A stretch of DNA of 51,409 bases from an uncultured bacterium (GTDB taxonomy: Bacteria; Bacteroidota; Bacteroidia; Bacteroidales; Bacteroidaceae). How positions within the stretch are numbered: the first letter of the stretch is position 1; each line of letters opens with the position of its first letter. Shown here in pieces: positions 22,953 to 31,304 of this stretch. Position numbers and translations under genes: made by a program. The stretch covers positions 1 to 51,409 of the forward strand of contig CALZTP010000006.1 of the NCBI GenBank assembly GCA_945829115.1, in the 5' to 3' direction. A model generated the notes under the pieces. It was not told the origin of the DNA. It saw only the letters and a program-made list of their open reading frames with translations, and did no database searches.

Positions 22953-23793
22953 CTTCCAGGAACTGGAAGGCGCAATCACTGGCAAAACCGAGGAAACCAC
23001 AACTGTTAGGGGCGAGGAGATGACCTTCTGGGATCATCTTGATGAACTCCGGGGAAGTATAATTCGTATGCTCGTAGCGGTTGTTGTCGTTTCCTGCGTT
23101 GTCTTTTTCTTTAAAGAAGAGGTGTTTGGGGTGGTTCTCGCGCCTTCTCACAATACCTTTGTAACTTACGAACTCTTCGACCGACTCTCTGTCTTTTTTT
23201 CTGGAGAAAGGGAGTCGCAGATGGCACCTATGGCGGTGAGACTCATAAATACTGGTCTTGCCCAACAGTTCATGTTGCATGTGAAGGTGTCTCTATATGT
23301 TGGCATGCTACTCGCGTCGCCATATATTGTTTATCTACTCTTCCATTTCATTTCTCCAGCCCTTTACAACCGTGAACGGAAGTATGCCCTACGCATTGTG
23401 GGCTCGGCATATGTCATGGCTTTCGCTGGAATGCTCTTGAGCTATTTCCTTATTTTTCCACTTACCTTCCGCTTTCTTGGCACTTACCAGATTAGTGAGG
23501 TGATAGAGAATACGGTCACTATAGAGTCGTATATAGACACAATGCTCACACTATCTCTTTCACTCGCTGTCGTTTTCGAGATTCCTATTGTCTGCTGGAT
23601 TCTCGGAAGGCTTGGTGTGCTCTCTGCAGCAATGATGAGGAAGTTCCGGCGACACGTCATTGTTGCAGTATTGATTCTTTCTGCTGTGATAACGCCCACG
23701 GCAGATGCCTTCACCATGCTACTTGTAGCATTACCGATATGGCTCCTTTACGAACTCAGCATATTCATTATTCCCTCAAAAAAATCTGTTTAA
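22912..23793 (+). CDS. tatC: TatC, Sec-independent protein translocase
   Basis: This frame carries TatC: the conserved MTFWDHLDELRGSIIRM near its beginning, six hydrophobic helices and the motif region FRFLGTY. TatC recognises the twin-arginine signal. The start is ambiguous: in-frame ATGs lie at 22879, 22912 and 22936, all inside tatA, which ends at 22952. I chose 22912 (293 residues), giving a short polar leader before WDHLDELR. The overlap means translational coupling. Hydrophobic segments lie at about 65-85, 130-155, 170-190, 220-235 and 255-285 in this numbering. Substrates probably include the two proteins encoded just upstream. Confidence 0.92.
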   Translation: MKKQQERQMRERDNFQELEGAITGKTEETTTVRGEEMTFWDHLDELRGSIIRMLVAVVVVSCVVFFFKEEVFGVVLAPSHNTFVTYELFDRLSVFFSGERESQMAPMAVRLINTGLAQQFMLHVKVSLYVGMLLASPYIVYLLFHFISPALYNRERKYALRIVGSAYVMAFAGMLLSYFLIFPLTFRFLGTYQISEVIENTVTIESYIDTMLTLSLSLAVVFEIPIVCWILGRLGVLSAAMMRKFRRHVIVAVLILSAVITPTADAFTMLLVALPIWLLYELSIFIIPSKKSV

Positions 23794-24146
23794 GCGAGGA
23801 AAATCTGAGTTGTACATGTGTATGCTAAAAATCAAGCATTTTCTGGCGTATAGCTCCAATTTCAATTCATATAATACTTTGCATAACGATAATCTTATCA
23901 TGTAAGAGCTTATGTGAAACGCACAGTAACTTCTATAAAGAAGAAGCATTAGTAGTCTTTATGGAGAGTACCTTTGATAAAGAAGAGACAGAGAAAAAGC
24001 CCTCATACTAATGCGTACGAGGGCTTAGATAACTCTTTTCTTGTTTTAAACTCGTTGGATAAGAATTAGTTCAAATAAGCAGTTTCTTTTTTGCGGACAA
24101 CAATATTTTTTTTATTAATCATGTGCGCTTAATTGTTTTACTCCAC
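23794..24146. other. 353-bp intergenic region between convergent units
   Basis: No coding potential is seen. The only clear structure is the terminator hairpin at 23997-24026. The remainder is AT-rich with small inverted pieces such as GATAATCTTATC. Confidence 0.6.
23997..24026 (-). terminator. terminator of the leftward CAZyme operon
   Basis: AAGCCCTC (23997-24004) pairs with GAGGGCTT (24019-24026), with an inner TAC/GTA extension. Read leftward, the stem is followed by a T-run (GGGCTTTTTCTC), so it best serves the minus-strand genes. It may also stop readthrough from tatC. Confidence 0.75.
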
Positions 24147-27038
24147 CTACTCGAAAGTAATAAGAACAGTTCCTCCGTATTGTGAAAGGTCTGCCCAGAA
24201 AGCTTGTGCTGACGGACCATTCAGGTCTGTGGTGTTCACCTTATTGCGCACGGAAGGAATAACCTTTAGGAGTGAGATTCCGCTCTCTGGAAGGGTGTAG
24301 AGGATATGGTCTCTGCCGTCACGAGGCTGGAAGACGCCAATATAATCTACAACTCCATCACGGTTCTCTGCATTTGCAATAGCAGCCTGTCCGAAAGTAC
24401 CCTGAGGCTGGAGAGTAATCTTTCCCTCCGTGGTGTGAAGGGTCATCCAAGAACAGTTTGCGAAATAGCCCTTGAACTCCGGATATTCAAAAGACTCGCC
24501 CGGAATAGGGTCGTTATAGTCATTTGCCCAATATCCGTACTGTGGACCGTGAAGTCTGTTCTGCCATACACGGTAAGGACCGTCTCCCACCCATTCTTTT
24601 CTCTTCACATTCTTCTCTGGGTAGTCGAACATTACACCCATCTCATCTACTACGCCACCAAAGGTATAGCGATAATCAAGAGCAACAGAGCCATCAGTCT
24701 TAAAGGTCCACTGTGCCTTGTCTAACTGACCAAGCTTGTAGTTCGCAACAATAATTCCTGCTTTCTCGTCGATTGTGAAACCAGCGAACTGACCTTGCTC
24801 TTCGTAATTTGTATATTCGGTCTTTTTCTTCTCCGCTTCTGGGTCGTCATGGTTGTAGAACTGGTCCATAGAGCGGTCAGAACGGCGTGCAGCAATAAAC
24901 TTCGGGCCATCGAGATGAAAGGTGTTCTTTCCTGCCTTCACCTCACGAAGTGTACCTGTTTTCTTGCAGAATGTGTAAATCTTTCCTGCTGCAGTAACAG
25001 AGAGTGCCTTATCGGTTTCAGAAACAGAGAAAGCAACAGGTGCTTCTTCTGGAGAAAGCATTGTCTTCTTGCGTACAGAATGCATGCTCCATGTAAAGAG
25101 TTCCTCACCACGGTTGTCGATTACTGTCACCTCAAGGATATCAGCATTGTCATATCGTGGAAGGGCGAGTGTTCCGTGTCCGTGCGGAGCAACATCAGGA
25201 CCTTTCAATGTTCCCGTCTTCACCGTCTCTACTTTGTTGTTTCCAGGAAGAGGCATGTTCTTATATGCATATCGGAAAGAGCACTGGTTAAGATTAAGGA
25301 AGTCGTATCTGTTGTCGAGAAGCAAGGAGGCTGTATCAAAAGCACTGTCAAGGTTTGTAATCTGAATAGGGCACCAGATTTCCTTTACTGTGAAGAAAGA
25401 GCCTTCCTTCTCTTGATGAGGACCAATAATTCCGTCTGCACCGAAATTTCCTACATTGTCTATCACACCATCCATATCAACACGCTTCACACCTTCATCC
25501 TGAAGGTCCCAAAGGAATCCACCAGCACAGCGAGGAGCCTTTCGCATCATTACCCAATAGTCGTAGAGTCCAGCACCATGACCTCCATCATAAAGTCCGT
25601 GGAGAAACTCCGTAGGCATGGTAATCTCTGGTTTTCTCAGCAGCACCTGTGTCTCACCCCAGGATCTGTAGTGCTTTGTCTCCATGCCATGCATATTTCC
25701 CCAAGGGTATAGCACTGTTCTCTTCTGAAGGTCATACTCATGAAAAAGTGGATCGAGCTCCATATTAAAGCCACCTTCATTTCCGTTTGCCCAGAAGATA
25801 ACGGAAGGATGATTCTGGTCACGGTATATCATGCTCTGCACGAGCTTTGTGCCATTGATGGTATTGTGATGCTTGTGCCACCCCGGCTGTTCGTTTATAA
25901 CATAAAGTCCGAGGGAGTCGCAGATATCAAGAAACTCTGGGTCGGCAGGGTAATGAGAGAGACGAACAGCATTCATGTTCATCTCGCGAATAATATTTAC
26001 ATCTTCAACATTCTTCTCATAAGAGAGGGTACGACCAGATTCTGGTCGGAAAGAATGCCTATTCACGCCCTTGAACATTATCTTCTGTCCATTGATATAC
26101 ACACCATCGTTACGGCGAACCTCTATGGTGCGGAATCCGAACTTCTGGCGCTCACGATGTAGGGCCTTTCCTGTTGCATCAGAGAGTGTGTAAATAGCTT
26201 CGTATCGTGAAGGAGTTTCAGACGACCATGCCTTTACATTCTGTACTACAAAGTCAAAAGAAGCATTGTCACTGCTACTGGTGGTAGAAGACTGCTTTGC
26301 CACTATCTTGCCAGTTGCGAGGTCTTTTATTTCCAGAGAGACACTTCCATTTTGTACAGGGCGATTAAGATATACGTTTGAGATGAAGCGCCCGTCATGA
26401 CGCGCATCAATAGCAACACGATGGATATTCCTTGCTGGCTTAGAGATGATATATACAGGACGAATGATGCCACCGAAGTTCCAATAATCTGCTCGGCGTT
26501 CTGCCATATTCACAGCATCCTCCTCCGACTCTTTGTTTACAGTAACCTCAATGCGATTCTTCTTACTTCCAAAGAAGATACGGTCAGAGACATCATAGAA
26601 GAACGGATTGAAACCGCCCTTATGCTTCGTACCTGCCTTTCTCCCGTTTATCTCGCAATAGGTGTCTGTCATGCTTGCCTCAAAACAGAGAAGAATCTGG
26701 CGACCCTCCCATTCTTTCGGCAGTTGGAACTCATACTTGTATTTTCCCGTTTCATTGGCAATGCCTTCAGGGCGTGCCTTCCCATAGAAGCGCATTCCAT
26801 ACTGATAGGTTCCGAAGCCCTGCAATTCCCAGCACGACGGCACTCCAATCTTTGTCCATTTACCAGAATTGCGTCCATCGGTGCACATAAAGTCCCATTG
26901 CACCATATCGTCGCAGCCATGACCGGACAGATACTTACGTTCTGTATCAATACCACTCTGTGCCGAGGCATTGAGAGTGAAACAAGCAGCAAAAGCGAGC
27001 ATTGCTCCCTGAATGGTTTTCTTGATTTTTTCTTTCAT
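24147..27038 (-). CDS. GH2 family glycoside hydrolase (beta-galactosidase/glucuronidase-like)
   Basis: A 963-residue exported enzyme. The signal peptide (MKEKIKKTIQGAMLAFAACF, cleavage near ASAQ) is followed by the GH2 sugar-binding domain (WTKIGVPSCWELQGFGTYQY, about 60-200), an Ig-like sandwich and the TIM barrel with FKGVNRHSF and VRLSHYPADP. The acid/base is E421 in ANGNEGG and the likely nucleophile is E477 in PTEFLHG. C-terminal beta-gal small-chain-like domains follow. GH2 enzymes remove beta-linked Gal, GlcA, Man or alpha-L-Ara from glycan termini; the specificity cannot be read from sequence. It is the last gene of a four-gene leftward operon with pectin-type enzymes, so a side-chain sugar of rhamnogalacturonan is likely. 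Confidence 0.9.
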   Translation of the reverse strand: MKEKIKKTIQGAMLAFAACFTLNASAQSGIDTERKYLSGHGCDDMVQWDFMCTDGRNSGKWTKIGVPSCWELQGFGTYQYGMRFYGKARPEGIANETGKYKYEFQLPKEWEGRQILLCFEASMTDTYCEINGRKAGTKHKGGFNPFFYDVSDRIFFGSKKNRIEVTVNKESEEDAVNMAERRADYWNFGGIIRPVYIISKPARNIHRVAIDARHDGRFISNVYLNRPVQNGSVSLEIKDLATGKIVAKQSSTTSSSDNASFDFVVQNVKAWSSETPSRYEAIYTLSDATGKALHRERQKFGFRTIEVRRNDGVYINGQKIMFKGVNRHSFRPESGRTLSYEKNVEDVNIIREMNMNAVRLSHYPADPEFLDICDSLGLYVINEQPGWHKHHNTINGTKLVQSMIYRDQNHPSVIFWANGNEGGFNMELDPLFHEYDLQKRTVLYPWGNMHGMETKHYRSWGETQVLLRKPEITMPTEFLHGLYDGGHGAGLYDYWVMMRKAPRCAGGFLWDLQDEGVKRVDMDGVIDNVGNFGADGIIGPHQEKEGSFFTVKEIWCPIQITNLDSAFDTASLLLDNRYDFLNLNQCSFRYAYKNMPLPGNNKVETVKTGTLKGPDVAPHGHGTLALPRYDNADILEVTVIDNRGEELFTWSMHSVRKKTMLSPEEAPVAFSVSETDKALSVTAAGKIYTFCKKTGTLREVKAGKNTFHLDGPKFIAARRSDRSMDQFYNHDDPEAEKKKTEYTNYEEQGQFAGFTIDEKAGIIVANYKLGQLDKAQWTFKTDGSVALDYRYTFGGVVDEMGVMFDYPEKNVKRKEWVGDGPYRVWQNRLHGPQYGYWANDYNDPIPGESFEYPEFKGYFANCSWMTLHTTEGKITLQPQGTFGQAAIANAENRDGVVDYIGVFQPRDGRDHILYTLPESGISLLKVIPSVRNKVNTTDLNGPSAQAFWADLSQYGGTVLITFE

Positions 27039-27154
27039 TAATATGTTCTTTAAGGTTTATTATTCTGTTTTGTCTGTTTTCATTATTAATGAGGGAACGA
27101 ATCTTCCCCGGTGTCAGAAGAACAGCATTGTGTCATATTCTTTTGACATGTTTC

Positions 27155-28459
27155 CTATTCTTTTGACATTGGAATGGTCTGCAAAGCATAGGCAGGTTCT
27201 ATTGTAACCTTCTCTTCATCGAGTTTAGAGGCATCAAGACGGAAGACATCTATGAAGAAGTCGTAGACAGCCTGACGTTTATTCTTTCCGAAGTCATGAC
27301 GTTCGTTTGGAAGATGAACATTACGAACATTTATATCTGAACCATAGAAGTTCCATATCCTCTGGAGATAAGGAAACTCTAACTGAGGAACAGAAGCTGT
27401 CCAGTCGCCACCGTCACTGACCACAAGCACAGGCTTTGGCGCCATCATAGCAAGTAGTTCAGGATTGCATGTTCCTCCTGCTGAGAGATGAATAGGCTTT
27501 CCACTTTCGCAAGGGCATCCACCATCAAAATGTGAGGCAAGGCTTACGACAGGTGCGGCTGCTGTAAAACGTTCATCAAGAGCAGAAAGCAGAACAGTCA
27601 GTGACCCACCACCCGAGCCTCCATTAGCGGCAATGCGTTCCGTGTCAATCTCTTTCGCCCTATTCGTCACCATCCAGTCGAGAAGGAGTAACCCGTCCAT
27701 GGCTTGTATGACGTGTGCTCTGTCTGTACGATGGTTAGGATGTTCACGCTTTGACTCTCCCCAACCATAAAGGTCGTAGCTGACACAAATGGCACCCATT
27801 CTTGCTAAGGAAGCAAGTCTCTGCTGCTGATCTTTACGGTATCTTCCATCATAGAAATGACCGTTTGGGCATATTATCAGTGCATGCTTCCCTTTCTTCG
27901 CTGGAGAATAGATACTTGCATAGAGATATTCTCCTGGAAGGGTTTCAAGACAGATATTCTGCACGTTATACCCATCATATTTCCGAATCTTTGACATCTG
28001 AGGCTTTGCATCCTTTACACAAGAGTCAAGGTAAGAGTCTATCTCCAGACGCTCACGTATTTCCTTCCTCAACAGTTTGCAACGCTTCTCCCACTCTTCC
28101 TTGTTATTGTATTTTGCCGAGAGCCAGCGAAGCATCTTTTCTCCATCGGAAGTATGCCTACGGGCATACTCGTACACCTTTAGTTTATAAGTCTTCTTTC
28201 CCTGATCCCACCAATTTGCATCGAAATATTTGCAGACATTGTCGAGTGTCTCCTCTATGGAATATGGGCGTATTCTGAAATCAGCGTAAGGAAGTTTCTT
28301 TCCTGCAGTATCTATATCGCATTTTATCTTTACCTGAAACAGCTTCTCGATGCTCTTTAGCACATCGCTAAGCGGTTGTTCATATCTCTCACTGTAGTTG
28401 TTTTGTGCTGAAGCGCAGAGGGATGCTGAGAAAAATAATGTTATGAATATCTTTTTCAT
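27155..28459 (-). CDS. STN-like domain plus alpha/beta-hydrolase esterase, BT1017-like pectin methylesterase candidate
   Basis: A 434-residue exported protein (signal MKKIFITLFFSASLCASAQ). Residues 22-95 (YEQPLSDVLKSIEKLFQVKI, then SIEETLDNVCKYF) resemble the short STN domain of TonB-linked transducers and receptors. The remainder is an alpha/beta hydrolase of the acetyl-xylan-esterase/dienelactone type: GGSGG with nucleophile S282, a likely acid near D348/D352, and H388 in NERHDFG. B. thetaiotaomicron BT1017, an RG-II pectin methylesterase, has an alpha/beta-hydrolase fold, and its genomic neighbours (BT1019, BT1020) match the neighbours here. I therefore infer methylester removal from RG-II oligosaccharides. 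Acetylesterase activity is the alternative. Confidence 0.8.
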   Translation of the reverse strand: MKKIFITLFFSASLCASAQNNYSERYEQPLSDVLKSIEKLFQVKIKCDIDTAGKKLPYADFRIRPYSIEETLDNVCKYFDANWWDQGKKTYKLKVYEYARRHTSDGEKMLRWLSAKYNNKEEWEKRCKLLRKEIRERLEIDSYLDSCVKDAKPQMSKIRKYDGYNVQNICLETLPGEYLYASIYSPAKKGKHALIICPNGHFYDGRYRKDQQQRLASLARMGAICVSYDLYGWGESKREHPNHRTDRAHVIQAMDGLLLLDWMVTNRAKEIDTERIAANGGSGGGSLTVLLSALDERFTAAAPVVSLASHFDGGCPCESGKPIHLSAGGTCNPELLAMMAPKPVLVVSDGGDWTASVPQLEFPYLQRIWNFYGSDINVRNVHLPNERHDFGKNKRQAVYDFFIDVFRLDASKLDEEKVTIEPAYALQTIPMSKE

Positions 28460-28515
28460 CTTTTAATAGTCGTTGTGAATAATTTTTCTTTTTAATTTCT
28501 AAATTATGCACACAC

Positions 28516-31263
28516 TTATGGACAGAAATAATCGCAGGTCATGCCTACTGGTACAGAATATTCAGCCTGCACTTTTCCATTCTCATCTCTATACCAATGT
28601 ATAGCCACTTTTCCGTAAGGTGTTTCGGTTGACGCCTTCACCCATTTCATATCGCTAACGGGTTGTGGACGGAAGGAAACATGACTACCGTTTATATTTA
28701 TTCCGGCAAGGGAAGTAAAATGGAAACCATCTATCTGTCCCATCATAAAATGGTTCATGGAAGAGCCGTTGGCAGGGTCCCATTGTTCCGTGAGAGTTGT
28801 CATGCCCTGTCTGATCTGAAAGCCATAACCAGGAACATCATAATGGTTCAGCATCTTATATAGAACCTCATGAAGACCTTCCTGACACAGCACCTCATAG
28901 AGATATCTGTTGCCCACATCACCCGTTGTAAGACGCCACCCATGACTTTTTATATCCTCCACCAAAGCCTCAACAACCATCTTCCGGTCACTGTCGGCTA
29001 TTAGTCGGAGATTGAGGGCTATCGCCATTCCTGTCTGTGATTTCAGCAGCTCGTCTGTTCCTAAGTCTCCATGACGTACTCCAAAGGCTTTCTGCCATGC
29101 AACCTTTATATCCTCGCTACGCTTCTCCAGGCGTTCCTTATCGTCTGCCTTCCCTAAGTGTGCAGCAATCTCACTCATCATCTTCGTCCAGCGGAAATGG
29201 TGTGCGGTGGAAACAAGAGGGACAGAGGTGTTTCGAGAGAATCCGGAACGGAAGTCGCCATAGTCATACCAGTCGCCGAGTCCTTGGCTGAGAATTCCAC
29301 AGGAGTCGCATTCCGCCAGATAGTCAACATATCTCAGCATTTGCGGGTAGTACTCCTTAAGGAGTGTGTCATCACCATAGTATTGATAGTACATCCACGG
29401 CATCATAATGAATGTGCCACCCCATTCTGGCGACTCTGCAAAGACATCCATTCCTGGTCCTTCGAAGACAACATATTCTGGTGCGGTAGTAGGCACTGAG
29501 CCGTTTGACCTCTGTGCATCAGCGATATTCCTCACCGTTTGTGCTGCAAATCCTGTAAGGTCGTAGTTCATGAAAAGTCCGGGACCATTCAGCCAATCTT
29601 GCTCGAGCCATCCTAATTTCTCACGATGTGGGCAGTCAGTAAACACACTCTGCATGTTCGACCTTGTAGCTTTATCTATAAGCTCGTGAGTACGGTTTAC
29701 GAGGTCATTGCTGCATTCAAACTCAGAAATCTTCCGTGCAGAATTATGAACAAAGCATGCCTTTACGTCTGTGAGAATAGGCAGTTCATCTTCAGAAGAA
29801 GTGCTAATGCCATTACTGCCAGCAGAAGATTTTTTGACTTTACTGCCAGCGGAAGAAACATCTACAACATTCATTGTCTTTGCCAAAGACTCACCAAGAG
29901 CCGCACCTTCTATCTGCATATATCTAAATCCGTAGTAAGAGAATCGAGGGCGGTAAGTTTCTTCTCCATCACCTTTTAAAATATAGGTATAGCAGTGCTG
30001 CCTACCAGTCATTCTTTGATTGCAGGCACCCTCTGGGGTTAGAGTTTCAGAGACGTAGACAGTAACCTTCTGACCTGCCTTGCCCTTTACGGTTATCTCT
30101 GGAATGCCTGACATGTTCTGCTGCATGTCGAGAACGAATGTTCCAGAAGGTATGGCATGCTTTGCTATCTTCTCAGCCTTCTCCCTATCATCTTCTGACA
30201 GGAACTTGCAGGATACCGGAGAGTATTTCTTCATAATCTTCACTGGCGGTGCCTGCTGTGCTCTGAGTATTCCTTTAGGACCTTCCTGCAGAACTACAGG
30301 CTGCCATTCTTTAGAGAGTCTCGCATCGTAATCTTCTCCACCATAGATGCTGTTCAGAGTAATCTCAGACAGAGAATATTTCCAAGTAGTATCTGTCACA
30401 ATTTCCTCTTTCTCCCCATTCTCATAAAGAATTTCCATACGTAGTTTCAAGGTAGGAGGACCAAAACTTATTCTAAGCTTATGGTATCGCCCACCCTGTT
30501 CGTTATAAAATCCATTTCCGAGCAACACCTCAATGTTGTTGTCTGAATTTCTTCCTGTTTTCAAGAGTTCGGTGACATCATAAGTGTTGTAATAGACCGT
30601 CTTGTCGTAATCACTCCAGAGCGGAGCAAACTCACTGTCACCAACCTTCTTACTATTCAGCGTTAGCTCATAGAACCCCAAGCCACAGACATTCAAGAGT
30701 GCCTTACGGATTTTTCCACCTTTTGTAGCAAACGTCTTTGAAACATATATCGAACGGCGGGAGAGAGGATTAGCAGCCTCCCAAAGATGTAGTGCATCTT
30801 TAAGGCCCTTTCCTGTATATTTCCTTCCTTCTGGGGTCTTTGCATCTGCCTTGGTGATAGCTCCTATCCATACTGCTTTTCCAAAGGCCTGCTGCGGTGA
30901 TTGCATAATGAGAGTTGCTGGTTGACTCCATTCTGACTGCTTTCCGTCACTTCCCCAAACCCTCACTTTCCACTTGTATTCTCCTGCAGGAATGTTAACC
31001 CTGATATGTTGCGACTCACCACTCTTTACCTTCTTTGTATCAAGCACGGTCTTTCCATTTTCAGCAGAAGAAAGAAGTATCTGATATGCTTCCTGTTTCT
31101 CGCCTTTCTTGTCAGAAACCATCTGCCATCCTAATCTTGGCGTTTCTTCTGTCACCACCAAACCATCTCGCATGTTGCATGTTGTCTTTGTTACAGTCAG
31201 CTTTGCACTGGCATTGACAGAGACAAGAAGGAGTGCAACCGATAATATTCTGTTTATCTTCAT
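28516..31263 (-). CDS. GH78 alpha-L-rhamnosidase
   Basis: A 915-residue exported enzyme (signal to about NASA). An N-terminal Ig-like domain (LVVTEETPRLGWQMVSDKKG) and the Bac_rhamnosid_N fold (KALLNVCGLGFYELTLNSKK, SDYDKTVYYNTYDVT) lead into the (alpha/alpha)6 barrel with the GH78 signature DCPHREKLGW (543-552), whose acidic residues D543 and E548 are candidate catalytic groups. The MTTLTEQWDP region at about 820 carries the second acid. GH78 inverting enzymes cut alpha-L-rhamnosyl bonds, abundant in rhamnogalacturonans. Residues about 469-490 are an unusual Ser/Gly/Lys insert with an internal repeat (SSAGSKVKKSSAGSNG). It is 41 bp after the GH143/142-like gene and 56 bp before the esterase, a single operon. 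Confidence 0.92.
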   Translation of the reverse strand: MKINRILSVALLLVSVNASAKLTVTKTTCNMRDGLVVTEETPRLGWQMVSDKKGEKQEAYQILLSSAENGKTVLDTKKVKSGESQHIRVNIPAGEYKWKVRVWGSDGKQSEWSQPATLIMQSPQQAFGKAVWIGAITKADAKTPEGRKYTGKGLKDALHLWEAANPLSRRSIYVSKTFATKGGKIRKALLNVCGLGFYELTLNSKKVGDSEFAPLWSDYDKTVYYNTYDVTELLKTGRNSDNNIEVLLGNGFYNEQGGRYHKLRISFGPPTLKLRMEILYENGEKEEIVTDTTWKYSLSEITLNSIYGGEDYDARLSKEWQPVVLQEGPKGILRAQQAPPVKIMKKYSPVSCKFLSEDDREKAEKIAKHAIPSGTFVLDMQQNMSGIPEITVKGKAGQKVTVYVSETLTPEGACNQRMTGRQHCYTYILKGDGEETYRPRFSYYGFRYMQIEGAALGESLAKTMNVVDVSSAGSKVKKSSAGSNGISTSSEDELPILTDVKACFVHNSARKISEFECSNDLVNRTHELIDKATRSNMQSVFTDCPHREKLGWLEQDWLNGPGLFMNYDLTGFAAQTVRNIADAQRSNGSVPTTAPEYVVFEGPGMDVFAESPEWGGTFIMMPWMYYQYYGDDTLLKEYYPQMLRYVDYLAECDSCGILSQGLGDWYDYGDFRSGFSRNTSVPLVSTAHHFRWTKMMSEIAAHLGKADDKERLEKRSEDIKVAWQKAFGVRHGDLGTDELLKSQTGMAIALNLRLIADSDRKMVVEALVEDIKSHGWRLTTGDVGNRYLYEVLCQEGLHEVLYKMLNHYDVPGYGFQIRQGMTTLTEQWDPANGSSMNHFMMGQIDGFHFTSLAGININGSHVSFRPQPVSDMKWVKASTETPYGKVAIHWYRDENGKVQAEYSVPVGMTCDYFCP

Positions 31264-31304
31264 AGTATTATAAAACTTTTTTCTTGGAAGAAAAGAGACT
31301 ATTC

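Noticed and set aside
24795..25712. 305-residue ORF antisense to the GH2 gene
   Set aside because: Cys/His/Ser-rich shadow of a strongly supported GH2 frame, with no recognisable domain.
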